A stretch of 31,259 bases of DNA from AC-51 sp036265325 (GTDB lineage: Bacteria; Actinomycetota; UBA4738; HRBIN12). The stretch is from NCBI GenBank assembly GCA_036265325.1, contig DATAPH010000064.1, forward strand, positions 1-31,259, read 5' to 3'. The position numbers were made by a program, and so were the translations under genes. This document shows, in pieces, positions 1 to 8,379 of this stretch. The first letter of the stretch is position 1. Each line of letters starts with the position of its first letter. A model generated the notes under the pieces. That model saw only the letters and a list, made by a program, of their open reading frames with translations, did not search any database and was not told where the DNA came from.

Positions 1-1
1 G

Positions 2-256
2 GTCGAGGCCGCCGGCTGGGCGTCCCAGTACATGACGAAGCCACTGGTGTGCTTCATCGCGGGCGTCTCCGCGCCGCGTGGGCGCCGGATGGGCCACGCA
101 GGCGCGGTGATCGCCGGCGACTCCGACACGGCGACCGCGAAGCTCGACGCGATCGAACGGCTCGGCCACGCGGTGGTGCGCAACCCCGCGGAGATCGGCG
201 ACACGGTGCTCCGCGGCGTGAAGGAGGCAGGTTCGGGGCCGGGGTCCGCGTCCTGA
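2..256 (+). CDS. sucD: Succinyl-CoA ligase alpha subunit, C-terminal part (5' end outside window)
   Basis: This is the last 84 codons of a gene that begins upstream of the window. The reading frame is open from base 2 and stops at 254-256. The visible protein contains the segment IAGVSAPRGRRMGHAGAVI, which matches the conserved C-terminal part of the CoA-ligase domain of succinyl-CoA synthetase alpha (family form IAG.tAP.GrrMGHAGAii), followed by the usual tail with an NPAEIGDTV motif. The enzyme makes ATP or GTP from succinyl-CoA in the TCA cycle, working in the cytoplasm with the SucC beta subunit. The phosphohistidine region and sucC would lie upstream. A related acyl-CoA synthetase alpha cannot be fully excluded from the fragment alone. 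Confidence 0.88.
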   Translation, partial: VEAAGWASQYMTKPLVCFIAGVSAPRGRRMGHAGAVIAGDSDTATAKLDAIERLGHAVVRNPAEIGDTVLRGVKEAGSGPGSAS

Positions 257-281
257 CACCATTGCAGCCAGCCCCTACTAT
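253..281 (+). promoter_or_regulatory. Predicted sigma-70 promoter of the 289-2310 gene, leaderless type
   Basis: The -35 element CTGACA (253-258, 5 of 6 consensus bases) is followed by a 17-bp spacer and the -10 element TACTAT (276-281). Transcription would begin about 7 nt downstream, essentially at the ATG at 289. No Shine-Dalgarno sequence precedes that ATG, so the mRNA is probably leaderless. The -35 element overlaps the stop codon of sucD. Confidence 0.6.
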
Positions 282-288
282 CCCGCGG

Positions 289-2310
289 ATGCGCTCGGAC
301 CGGGTCCAGCTGGTTGCGGCCAGCTTCCTCATGCTCATGACCGAGCTGGTCCTGATCCGTTGGGCCGGTTCCTACGTCGTCTACCTCTCGTATTTCTCGA
401 ACTTCGTCCTGCTCGGGTCGTTCCTCGGGATCGGGATCGGGTTCCTCCGAGGACACCGGAACCCCGACCTGTTCCGGTTGGCTCCCCTCGCATTGGCCAT
501 CTTCTTCGTTGCCGTGATGGCGTTTCGGGTCACCTTGGACCGAAGTGGCGGCGATCTCGTCTACTTCGGATCGCTCGCGACGAAAGGTCTGCCTATCTGG
601 GTGATGCTCCCGTTCATCTTTCTAAGCGTCGCCGCGGTGATGGCGACGATCGCGCATGGCGTCGCGCAGCGCTTCTCGAAGTTCCCGGCGCTGGAGGCCT
701 ACCGGCTGGACATCCTCGGATCGCTCTGCGGGATCGTCATGTTCGCTGCGATGTCGCTCCTGTCGATCCCGCCGGTTGGCTGGGGCATCGTGATCGTCGG
801 GCTTTTCTGCCTTCTGCTATGGCCGGTCCATCTCTTGCAATCGCTTGCAGGGGTGGCGATCCTCGGCACGTTGCTGGCGGCCACACTCGCTCCCAACACG
901 ACGTGGTCGCCGTACTACCGGATCCTGTTCCATCCGAACGATCTCGCGATCGACGTCAACGGGATCCCGCACCAGACCATGGAGAACATCGCGGACTCAC
1001 CGCTGTACAACGAGCCGTATCACTTGGTCGACCGGCCACCGGGCAACGTCTTGGTCATCGGCGCCGGCAACGGCAACGACGTCGCGGCCGCGCTTGCTGC
1101 CGGCGCGACGCATGTGGACGCGGTCGAGATCGACCCCGCGATCCAGAAGCTCGGCGTCGAACACCACCCCGATCATCCGTACGACGATCCGCGGGTCACG
1201 CAGATCGTCGGCGACGGGCGGTCGTTCCTCGAGCGCACCGACAACACGTACGACATGATCATGCTCGCGCTACCCGACTCGCTGACGCTCGTCAGCGGGC
1301 AGGGCTCCGTTCGTCTCGAGAGCTTCCTGTTCACGCAACAAGCGATGCAGGCGGCGAAGGACCATCTCGCGCCCGACGGCGCCTTCGCGATGTACAACTA
1401 CTACCGCGAACCATGGCTGTTGGATCGGTTCGCCGGCACGCTCCAAGACGTCTACGGACACGCGCCATGCCTGTACACCGGACCGACGGCGCGCGATCAG
1501 GTGATCGGTGGTCTGTCGATGCTCGTCGTCGGCGTCGACCAGTCGACCGTCACGTGTCAGGGCGACGGCACGCGGATCTGGCAAGCGTCCGGCCCGGTCG
1601 TCGCCCCCGCGACCGACGATCGTCCGTTCCCGTATCTGAAGACGCCGTCGATCCCGGCTCGGTACCTGTGGACGCTCGGGCTGATCTTGCTCGTGTCGGC
1701 GATCGCGGTCCGGCTGGCCGGCGGCCGGTTCGGTTCGATGCGCGGCTACCTCGACCTGTTCTTCATGGGCGCCGGCTTCCTGTTGTTGGAGACGAAGTCC
1801 GTCGTGCAGTTCGCGCTGCTGTTCGGCACGACCTGGTTCGTCAACGCACTCGTGTTCGCGGGCGTCCTGCTCACGGTGCTTATCGCGATCGAGGTGGAAC
1901 AACGGACGGGCGTTCGCAAACGCACGTTCCTGTATCCGTTGCTCTTCGTCGGGCTGCTGATCGCCGGAATCGTTCCGGCCTCGTGGCTATTGTCACTTGA
2001 GGTCGTGCCGCGCTTCTTCGTCGCATCCGCGCTCGCGTTCTTCCCGGTGTTCATCGCAAACCTGGTCTTCGCATCTCGGTTCCGCGACGCGGAGGATCCG
2101 ACGACGGCGTTCGGCGCGAACCTGCTGGGCGCGATGCTCGGAGGCGTCCTCGAGTACATGGCGCTGATCACCGGCTACCGGGGCCTATTGGTGATCGCCG
2201 CACTGCTGTACGCGCTCGCCTGGGTGTTCGGCGCACGCAAGATCGGCGGCGAGCGGACGGAGACCCCCCAGGCCGAGCCCGCGCTCGATCCGGTCGGACC
2301 GACTGGCTGA
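289..2310 (+). CDS. Polytopic membrane protein with spermidine-synthase-like SAM-dependent domain
   Basis: The 673-residue product has a hydrophobic N-terminal block of roughly six membrane segments (residues about 5-205), a soluble Rossmann methyltransferase-like domain (about 215-455) and a second membrane block (about 457-655). The glycine-rich SAM-binding loop VIGAGNGNDVAAAL starts near residue 255 and is followed by an acidic EIDP motif, as in spermidine synthases and their membrane-fused relatives. At the usual catalytic aspartate segment the protein reads ALPDS rather than the D-x-x-DP pattern of true aminopropyltransferases, so polyamine synthesis is doubtful and the substrate is unknown. 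The start at 289 is preferred over upstream in-frame starts because the hydrophobic region begins there and a promoter ends 7 bp before it. The gene stands alone between sucD and a dioxygenase gene. Confidence 0.8.
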   Translation: MRSDRVQLVAASFLMLMTELVLIRWAGSYVVYLSYFSNFVLLGSFLGIGIGFLRGHRNPDLFRLAPLALAIFFVAVMAFRVTLDRSGGDLVYFGSLATKGLPIWVMLPFIFLSVAAVMATIAHGVAQRFSKFPALEAYRLDILGSLCGIVMFAAMSLLSIPPVGWGIVIVGLFCLLLWPVHLLQSLAGVAILGTLLAATLAPNTTWSPYYRILFHPNDLAIDVNGIPHQTMENIADSPLYNEPYHLVDRPPGNVLVIGAGNGNDVAAALAAGATHVDAVEIDPAIQKLGVEHHPDHPYDDPRVTQIVGDGRSFLERTDNTYDMIMLALPDSLTLVSGQGSVRLESFLFTQQAMQAAKDHLAPDGAFAMYNYYREPWLLDRFAGTLQDVYGHAPCLYTGPTARDQVIGGLSMLVVGVDQSTVTCQGDGTRIWQASGPVVAPATDDRPFPYLKTPSIPARYLWTLGLILLVSAIAVRLAGGRFGSMRGYLDLFFMGAGFLLLETKSVVQFALLFGTTWFVNALVFAGVLLTVLIAIEVEQRTGVRKRTFLYPLLFVGLLIAGIVPASWLLSLEVVPRFFVASALAFFPVFIANLVFASRFRDAEDPTTAFGANLLGAMLGGVLEYMALITGYRGLLVIAALLYALAWVFGARKIGGERTETPQAEPALDPVGPTG

Positions 2311-2393
2311 CGGAACCCATCGGGCTCCCCTGCTGTCTGTTCGGTTGACGGAGCGCCACACCGTGCCGCAACCAACAGAGGGGAGTTCCCGCC

Positions 2394-3203
2394 ATGCACA
2401 CCGTCGCACCGGAGCGATGGTCGGCGCGGATGAGTGCTCGCCTCGACCAGGACGGCTACGTTCGCCTTCCGGGCGCCCTCGATCCGGCCCTCATCGAAGA
2501 ACTTCGCGACGCGGTCGACGCCACCTGGAAACGACATCGGACCGGCTCGGCGTCTGCTCCTTTGCACCTGTTGGCGTTCCTCCGGGAGGATCGACGCTTC
2601 GTCGGCCTTCTCGACCATCGGCCGGTGATCGACGTGGTTGCCGAGGCGCTCGGACCCAACATCTTCATGTACCACGCGCATCTCGACGTCCACCCGCCCG
2701 AGTACAAGCCGTCCGCCTCATGGATGTGGCACCAGGACGGCGGCATCCAGAACCGTGACCTCGAGACGTCGCCTCGGCCAAGGATGTCGGTGAAGGTTGC
2801 TTACTTCCTGACCGACGTCTCCGAACCCGGACGGGGGAACTTTGTTGTGCTGCCCGGTTCCCACCGCCTCGACACGATCGACCGGCCGCCGCACGCCAAC
2901 GACGTTCCCGGGGCGGTGCCGATCTTGGCCGAGCCAGGCGACGCCGTGGTCTTCGACCGTCGCCTGTGGCATATGCGGAGCGCGAACCGATCGCGAGTCA
3001 CACGTAAGGCGTTGTTTCTTGCGTACACCTATCGTTGGGTGCGGCCCCGCGACGATCTGCGGCTCCCGCCCGCCTCGGTCCCGGACCTCACGCCCGTCCA
3101 GCGGCAACTCGCGGGCGTCGACCAAGAAGACCCGTTCCCACTGTGGATGCCCGACCGGTCGGTGCTGCCGCTCCGCGACCTATTGGACGAAGACGGCCGG
3201 TGA
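2394..3203 (+). CDS. Phytanoyl-CoA dioxygenase (PhyH) family Fe(II)/2-oxoglutarate oxygenase
   Basis: The 269-residue protein carries the iron-binding triad of the PhyH fold: His113 and Asp115 in WMWHQDGG and a distal His193 in LWHMRSAN. A downstream arginine (Arg201 or Arg204) is suited to bind the 2-oxoglutarate carboxylate. The segment GRGNFVVLPGSH is the typical jelly-roll strand before the distal histidine. Such enzymes hydroxylate small molecules, natural products or osmolytes in the cytoplasm, using O2 and 2-oxoglutarate. The substrate cannot be told from sequence, and the ectoine hydroxylase subgroup is not obviously indicated. A GAGGGGAG ribosome-binding site lies 8 nt before the ATG. 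The gene converges on typA with only 12 bp between the stop codons. Confidence 0.85.
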   Translation: MHTVAPERWSARMSARLDQDGYVRLPGALDPALIEELRDAVDATWKRHRTGSASAPLHLLAFLREDRRFVGLLDHRPVIDVVAEALGPNIFMYHAHLDVHPPEYKPSASWMWHQDGGIQNRDLETSPRPRMSVKVAYFLTDVSEPGRGNFVVLPGSHRLDTIDRPPHANDVPGAVPILAEPGDAVVFDRRLWHMRSANRSRVTRKALFLAYTYRWVRPRDDLRLPPASVPDLTPVQRQLAGVDQEDPFPLWMPDRSVLPLRDLLDEDGR

Positions 3204-3215
3204 ACCTCGGCGAGG

Positions 3216-5051
3216 TCAACCGTCCGACGGCGGCCGGGCACGACGCGCGGCGCGAACGCGTTCCTGCTGTGTCAGCACCGTCTTGCGCAACCGCACGTTC
3301 GCCGGCGTGACCTCGACGCATTCGTCGGTCCGGATGAACTCGAGCGCCTGCTCAAGCGAGAGCCGGGTCGGCGGGATCAGCCGGACCAGTTCCTCAGCGG
3401 TCGACTGCCGCACGTTGGAGAGCTTCTTCTCCTTCGTCGGGTTGACGTCCATGTCGTCGGCCCGCGCGTTCTCGCCGACGATCATGCCCTCGTAGACCTC
3501 CTCGCCGGGACCGATGAACAACACGCCGCGCTCCTGGAGGTTGAGCAGCGCGAATTGGGTCGTGAGGCCTCGGCGATCCGCGACCAACGAGCCCGACGGC
3601 CGCGTGCGCAGCTCGCCCTGCCACGGCTCGTACCCCTCGAACACGTGGTGAAGCTGTCCCGTGCCGCGCGTCTCGGTGAGGAACTCGGTGCGGAACCCGA
3701 TCAAGCCGCGGGCCGGAACGACGTATTCCATCCGGATCCAGCCTGTGCCGTGGTTGACGACCTGCTCCATCCGGCCTTTGCGAAGCGCGAGCAGCTGCGA
3801 CACGACGCCGAGGTAGTCCTCGGGCACGTCGATCGCGACGCGTTCGGTCGGCTCGTGGAGCTTGCCGTCGATCGTCCGCGTGACGACCTGCGGTTTGCCG
3901 ACCGTCAGCTCGAACCCCTCCCGCCGCATCACCTCGACCAGGATCGCGAGCTGCAGCTCGCCCCTGCCCTGCACCTCCCACATCTCGGGCCGCTCGGTAT
4001 CGAGCACGCGGATCGAGACGTTCCCGATCACCTCTTGGTCCAGCCGCGAGCGCAACAGGCGCGCCGTCACCTTCGATCCGTCCGTACCAGCCAGCGGCGC
4101 CGTGTTGATCCCGATCGTCATCGACAGCGACGGCTCGTCGACGCGCACGACCGGCAACGGACGGGGATCGTCTGGGTCGGCGAGCGTCTCCCCGATCGTC
4201 ACGTCGGCGATCCCGGCGACGGCGCATATCTCGCCCGGCCCAGCCTCCTCCGCGTCGACGCGGTCGAGCGCCTCGGTCACCGTCAGCTCGACGATCTTCA
4301 CCCGTTCGACCGATCCATCGGTCCGACACCAGGCGACCTGCTGACCGCGCCGCAGGGTCCCGTTCCACACGCGGCAGAGCGCGAGCCGGCCGATGTACGG
4401 CGACGCGTCCAGGTTCGTGACCAGCGCCTGCAGCGGCATCGCTTCGTCGTACATGGGCGCCGGCACCTGTGCGAGCAGCGCATCGAACAGCGGCTGCAAG
4501 GTGGGCTCGAGCGCGTCGGCCGCAAGACCGCAGTGGCCGTCACGCGCGTTGGCGAACAGGATGGGGAAATCGATCTGGTGCTCGTCGGCGTCGAGGTCGA
4601 GGAACAGCTCCTCGACCTCGTGCACCACTTCGGAAGGTCGTGCGTCCGAACGGTCAACCTTGTTGACTACCAGCACGACCGGAAGACGCGCCTCGAGCGC
4701 CTTGCGCAACACGAACCGAGTCTGCGGCAGCGGACCCTCCGACGCATCGACGAGCAACAGCACGCCGTCGACCATCGTGAGGGCCCGCTCGACCTCTCCT
4801 CCGAAATCGGCATGGCCCGGCGTATCGACGATGTTGATCTTGACGCCGTCGTGCCGGACCGCGGTGTTCTTCGCGAGGATCGTGATGCCCTTCTCGCGCT
4901 CGAGGTCCATCGAGTCCATCACCCGCTCGGCGACCTCCTGGTTGGACCGGAAGGCGCCGGACTGCCAGAGCATCGCGTCGACGAGCGTGGTCTTGCCGTG
5001 ATCGACGTGGGCGACGATCGCGACGTTGCGGATGTCCTCGCGTGCGGGCAT
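3216..5051 (-). CDS. typA: Ribosome-associated translational GTPase TypA/BipA
   Basis: The 611-residue protein is close to the usual TypA length. It has the GTPase motifs in order: P-loop AHVDHGKT (residues 14-21), switch region REKGITI, DTPGHADFGGEVER (G3), and NKVDR (G4). EF-G-like domains follow, with the C-terminal half containing the family-typical ARGLIGFRTEFLTETRGTG segment. TypA binds the ribosome and helps 50S assembly and stress or cold adaptation in many bacteria. The ATG at 5051 has no good Shine-Dalgarno sequence, but a TAGACT -10 element ends six bases before it, so a leaderless transcript is likely. It is transcribed divergently from the PotD-like gene. Confidence 0.96.
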   Translation of the reverse strand: MPAREDIRNVAIVAHVDHGKTTLVDAMLWQSGAFRSNQEVAERVMDSMDLEREKGITILAKNTAVRHDGVKINIVDTPGHADFGGEVERALTMVDGVLLLVDASEGPLPQTRFVLRKALEARLPVVLVVNKVDRSDARPSEVVHEVEELFLDLDADEHQIDFPILFANARDGHCGLAADALEPTLQPLFDALLAQVPAPMYDEAMPLQALVTNLDASPYIGRLALCRVWNGTLRRGQQVAWCRTDGSVERVKIVELTVTEALDRVDAEEAGPGEICAVAGIADVTIGETLADPDDPRPLPVVRVDEPSLSMTIGINTAPLAGTDGSKVTARLLRSRLDQEVIGNVSIRVLDTERPEMWEVQGRGELQLAILVEVMRREGFELTVGKPQVVTRTIDGKLHEPTERVAIDVPEDYLGVVSQLLALRKGRMEQVVNHGTGWIRMEYVVPARGLIGFRTEFLTETRGTGQLHHVFEGYEPWQGELRTRPSGSLVADRRGLTTQFALLNLQERGVLFIGPGEEVYEGMIVGENARADDMDVNPTKEKKLSNVRQSTAEELVRLIPPTRLSLEQALEFIRTDECVEVTPANVRLRKTVLTQQERVRAARRARPPSDG

Positions 5052-5057
5052 GCGAGC

Positions 5058-5063
5058 AGTCTA
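5058..5063 (-). promoter_or_regulatory. Predicted -10 element of typA, leaderless type
   Basis: On the minus strand TAGACT fits TANNNT, and exactly six bases separate it from the ATG at 5051. This places the transcription start on the A of the start codon. The -35 element is not obvious. Confidence 0.5.
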
Positions 5064-5103
5064 GAGATGACCGCGGGCCACCCCAGGGTTTGCGTGCTCG
5101 ACC

Positions 5104-5125
5104 GGCCCGGTGTACGAACCGGGCC
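5104..5125. promoter_or_regulatory. Perfect 8-bp inverted repeat in the typA/potD-like intergenic region
   Basis: GGCCCGGT (5104-5111) and ACCGGGCC (5118-5125) are exact reverse complements around a 6-base loop. The dyad lies 38 bp upstream of the start codon of the binding-protein gene and no T-run follows. It could be an operator controlling the importer or a stable leader hairpin. A terminator is unlikely because both flanking genes point away from it. Confidence 0.45.
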
Positions 5126-5162
5126 AACGACCCGACACGCCGATCGCCGAGGAGGCTTACGA

Positions 5163-6488
5163 ATGACGCGCCCGTTGCACCCGAAGGAACGTCCCGTGTT
5201 CACCCGCCGTGCGTTCCTGCAGCGCGCCGCGGCCGCCGGCATCGCGCTTCCGACGGCATCAGCGATCCTGGCCGCCTGCGGGAGCGGAGCGCAGTCATCC
5301 GTCGCGACATCGGGTGGCAGCACCGACACCGGCCAGTACGGCACGGGTGGCGTCTCGGGCGCCCCGTATCCGCTCGCTCGGCCCAACGCGCCCGTCACGT
5401 GGAACGTCGACCAGAGCACAGTCATCCCGAGCAACCAGCCGCCGGAGCAGAACGCGACGGTCCAGATGCTGCGCTGGCCCTACTACCTCGCGCCCTCAGT
5501 GATCAAGTCGTTCGAGGACAAGTACAGCTGCAAGGTCGAGCAGACCGAGTTCCAGGACATGGACAAGGGCATCGCCAAGATGAACTCGGGACAGGGCGAC
5601 TTCGACATCATGATCGGGATGAACGTCTGGGCGCTCGGCAAGTCGATCGCGGCGGGGTTGGTCCGGCCGCTGAACCTCGACTACATCCCCAACCTGGCGG
5701 CCAACAACTGGGACACGTTCCAGAGCCCGTTCTACGACGTGGGCTCGCACTACAGCACGCCGTACTCCGTCTGGAGCACCGGCATCTTCTGGCGCAACGA
5801 CGAGGTCAAGCAGGACATCGCCGCGATGGCCAACCCGTACGACATCTTCTGGAACGGCGCGCCGGTCAACAAGACGCACCTGCTGTCCAACGCGCAGGAT
5901 GTGCTCGCGATGGCGATGTTCCGCGACGGCGTCTCGGATGTGAACAGCGTCGACGCCGCGACGGTGACGCAGGCGAAGAACGAGATCCAGGAGGTCGTCG
6001 CCGCGACCAACGCATCCTTCGACCACGTCGACTACACGGACCTTCCGGCCGGGCGGGCGTGGCTCCACCAATCGTGGTCGGGCAACGTGAGCGACGCGTT
6101 CGTGTTCCTGAAGGCGAGTCAAGCGAGCCAAGCCGACAACCTGTCGTACATCTGGCCCGTGGAGGTCGGGGTGCCAGGCAACGTCGACAACGACCTACTC
6201 GTCGTCCTCAACTCCGGCAAGAACCCCGTGCTCTCGCACCTGCTTGTGAACCACATCATGGACGCGAAGAACGCGATGACGAACTTCACGACGTGGACCG
6301 GCTACCAGATGCCGCAGAAGACGATGACGCGCGACGCGCTGGTCGCGACCGGTCTCGTGCCTGAGCACCTCGCGAACGTCTACATCCAGGAAAGCGACAT
6401 GGACAAGGGATCACGCGAGCTCGAGCTGCCGCCGACCGACAACGCGCTGTGGCAGTCGGCGTACCTAGAGCTCACCTCGGGTGTCTGA
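5163..6488 (+). CDS. Spermidine/putrescine-type ABC transporter substrate-binding lipoprotein
   Basis: The 441-residue protein begins with a twin-arginine signal (T-R-R-A-F-L at residues 14-19) that ends in a lipobox LAAC with the lipidated Cys39, so it is probably exported folded by Tat and anchored outside the membrane. After a Ser/Gly-rich linker the mature part reads like a PotD/PotF family solute receptor: LRWPYYLAPSVIKSFEDKY opens the first lobe, FDIMIGMN follows, and TPYSVWSTGIFW is typical of the hinge region. A clear GGAGG ribosome-binding site precedes the ATG at 5163. The open frame continues far upstream antisense to typA, but that part is not coding. The gene overlaps the next permease by 8 bp. 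The ligand may be a polyamine, a quaternary amine or another small cation. Confidence 0.88.
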   Translation: MTRPLHPKERPVFTRRAFLQRAAAAGIALPTASAILAACGSGAQSSVATSGGSTDTGQYGTGGVSGAPYPLARPNAPVTWNVDQSTVIPSNQPPEQNATVQMLRWPYYLAPSVIKSFEDKYSCKVEQTEFQDMDKGIAKMNSGQGDFDIMIGMNVWALGKSIAAGLVRPLNLDYIPNLAANNWDTFQSPFYDVGSHYSTPYSVWSTGIFWRNDEVKQDIAAMANPYDIFWNGAPVNKTHLLSNAQDVLAMAMFRDGVSDVNSVDAATVTQAKNEIQEVVAATNASFDHVDYTDLPAGRAWLHQSWSGNVSDAFVFLKASQASQADNLSYIWPVEVGVPGNVDNDLLVVLNSGKNPVLSHLLVNHIMDAKNAMTNFTTWTGYQMPQKTMTRDALVATGLVPEHLANVYIQESDMDKGSRELELPPTDNALWQSAYLELTSGV

Positions 6489-7437
6489 AGGCGCAGCGAC
6501 CGCCACACCGCCCTCCGAGGCAACCGCCCGGAGTACCTCGTGGTACCCCCGGTGGTACTGGCCGTCGTTCGCGGCGCCGGCGAGCCTGTTCCTGCTCGTG
6601 TTCTTCCTGTTCCCGTTCTACGTGGTCATCGCGATCGCGTTCGGGGGGGTCGACGCGATCTTGCAGCAGCCCGTTCCGGCGTGGAACCCGGCGAGCTGGA
6701 ATACCGCGGTGCTCGGGTTCTCGTTCTCGAACATCAGCCACACCGACGGCCTGTACCACGCGGCGTTCATCAGGACGTTCGTGTTCGTGGGCGTCGCGAC
6801 GACGCTTTGTCTGATCGTCGGGTACCCCTTCGCGTACTTCCTGGCTCGGCACGCGGGTCGCTGGCGCGGCCTGTTCCTGGTGCTGTTCTTCGCCCCGTTC
6901 TGGATCTCGTACATGCTCCGGATGCTCGCCTGGATCTCGTTGCTGCAGGACGACGGGCTGATCAACCGGATCCTGATCCGGCTCGGCATCCTGCACACGC
7001 CGTACCCGTGGCTCGCGGGGAAGCCGCTGACGCTGGTCTTCGGCCTTGTCTACGGGTATGTGCCGTTCATGGTGCTCCCGTTGTTCGCGACGCTCGACCG
7101 GATCCATCCATCACAGCTCGAGGCGGGTCGTGACCTCGGCGCTGGCCCGAACGGCACGTTCTGGCGCGTCACGTTCCCGCAGTCGACGCAGGGGGTCTTG
7201 GCGGGCTTCGTGATCTGCGCGCTCCCGATGTTCGGCGACTACTTCACCCAACAGCTGCTGGCGCCGGTCACCAGCACGCGGATGGTCGGCAACGCGGTGA
7301 TCGACAGCTTGACGATCCCGATCTTCGTTCCCCAAGGGGCTGCCCTGATCTTGATCCTGCTCGTGGTCCTGCTGCCGGCGATCTTCTACTACCTGTGGAG
7401 CACACAACGTGCCGCGGCGCAGGTGGTGACCGAGTGA
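6481..7437 (+). CDS. ABC transporter permease, PotB type
   Basis: This 318-residue inner-membrane protein has about six hydrophobic segments and the cytoplasmic EAA loop of importer permeases (LEAGRDLGAGPNGTFWRVTFP). This loop docks the ATPase subunit. The GTG start at 6481 lies inside the end of the binding-protein gene (8-bp overlap), which points to translational coupling. The N-terminal 30 residues are hydrophilic, then a long membrane segment begins around PSFAAPASLFLLVFFLFPF. Its pairing with the next permease is the usual PotB/PotC heterodimer arrangement. Confidence 0.9.
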   Translation: MSEGAATATPPSEATARSTSWYPRWYWPSFAAPASLFLLVFFLFPFYVVIAIAFGGVDAILQQPVPAWNPASWNTAVLGFSFSNISHTDGLYHAAFIRTFVFVGVATTLCLIVGYPFAYFLARHAGRWRGLFLVLFFAPFWISYMLRMLAWISLLQDDGLINRILIRLGILHTPYPWLAGKPLTLVFGLVYGYVPFMVLPLFATLDRIHPSQLEAGRDLGAGPNGTFWRVTFPQSTQGVLAGFVICALPMFGDYFTQQLLAPVTSTRMVGNAVIDSLTIPIFVPQGAALILILLVVLLPAIFYYLWSTQRAAAQVVTE

Positions 7438-8342
7438 GCGCGCTCGCCACCGCCCCGCCGCGACCCCGGCTGCGAGACCGGATCGCGAACCCGTGGGGGC
7501 GGCCACGGTTCCTCTGGGTGATCGCGATCGCCTATGTGGTCTGGATCCTCGTGCCGGTCGTGCAGGCCGTGATCTTCTCGTTCAACGAGAGCCGGTCGAT
7601 CACGGTCTGGCAGGGAGCGTCGCTCCGGTGGTACCTGTGGGACCCCGATTCGTCGGTCCTGCACGACCCCGCGCTCCAACAGGCGATCACCCAGACCATC
7701 AAGCTGGCCATCTTCACCGCGGTGATCGCCGTGCCGCTCGGTGTGGCCTTCGCGATCGGTCTGCATCGGTGGCGCGGCGGCGTCGCGCGCACGAGCAACT
7801 TCGTGATGCTGTTCTCGTTCGTCACCCCCGAGCTCATCCTCGCGGTTGCCCTCTACCTGCTCTTCCTGCACTCGTTCCGCGTCATCGGGCTCGGGACCAG
7901 CGCGGAGCTGATCGGACTGATCGTCCTGTCGCTCGCGTATCCGGTGGTGATCGTTCGCGCACGCCTCCTCTCGTTGGGGCCGTCGTACGAGGAGGCCGCC
8001 CAGGATCTGGGCGCCTCGCCCGCCCGGACCGTCGGGCGCGTGACGCTGCCGTTGCTGGGCCCCTCGATCTTCGCGAGCGCCGCGATCGTGTTCGCGCTGG
8101 CGCTCGATGACTTCGTGGTCGTGAACCAACTGTCGCGCGACGCGACCACGCAGACGGTGTCGATGGCGATCTACGGGGCCGCTCGGACCGCACCGACGCC
8201 GGCGATAAACGCGATCGGCACGATCATGCTCGTCACGTCGACGCTCGTGATCGCGATCGCCGTCGTCGCGTACCGCCGGATGGAACGGCGCCGCGGTGCG
8301 GACGCGGCGATCCCTGTGCCCAGAGCGCGAGAACGAGCGTGA
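7434..8342 (+). CDS. ABC transporter permease, PotC type
   Basis: The 302-residue membrane protein starts with a GTG at 7434 that overlaps the previous stop in the arrangement GTGA. It has about six membrane segments and an EAA loop (YEEAAQDLGASPARTVGRVTLP). Together with the two preceding genes it completes the membrane part of a polyamine-type importer. No PotA-like ATPase gene follows; the next locus is a broken gene on the opposite strand. The ATPase must therefore be encoded elsewhere or shared with another importer. The last dozen residues are Arg-rich and hydrophilic. Confidence 0.9.
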   Translation: MSALATAPPRPRLRDRIANPWGRPRFLWVIAIAYVVWILVPVVQAVIFSFNESRSITVWQGASLRWYLWDPDSSVLHDPALQQAITQTIKLAIFTAVIAVPLGVAFAIGLHRWRGGVARTSNFVMLFSFVTPELILAVALYLLFLHSFRVIGLGTSAELIGLIVLSLAYPVVIVRARLLSLGPSYEEAAQDLGASPARTVGRVTLPLLGPSIFASAAIVFALALDDFVVVNQLSRDATTQTVSMAIYGAARTAPTPAINAIGTIMLVTSTLVIAIAVVAYRRMERRRGADAAIPVPRARERA

Positions 8343-8379
8343 GAACGAGATGGTGTAGCGGGGCGGCCGCGATCGCCGT

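Noticed and set aside
1270..1902. 210-codon minus-strand ORF within the membrane methyltransferase-like gene
   Set aside because: It is rich in Arg, Glu and Gln with no domain, typical of antisense reading in high-GC DNA.
3196..3235. Short palindrome (ACCTCGGCGAGGT) between the convergent dioxygenase and typA genes
   Set aside because: The stem is only 5-6 bp with almost no loop and no T-run, so a terminator is not supported.
3555..5162. Long in-frame extension upstream of the PotD-like protein, antisense to typA
   Set aside because: It is the shadow of typA; the Tat signal and a GGAGG ribosome-binding site fix the start at 5163.
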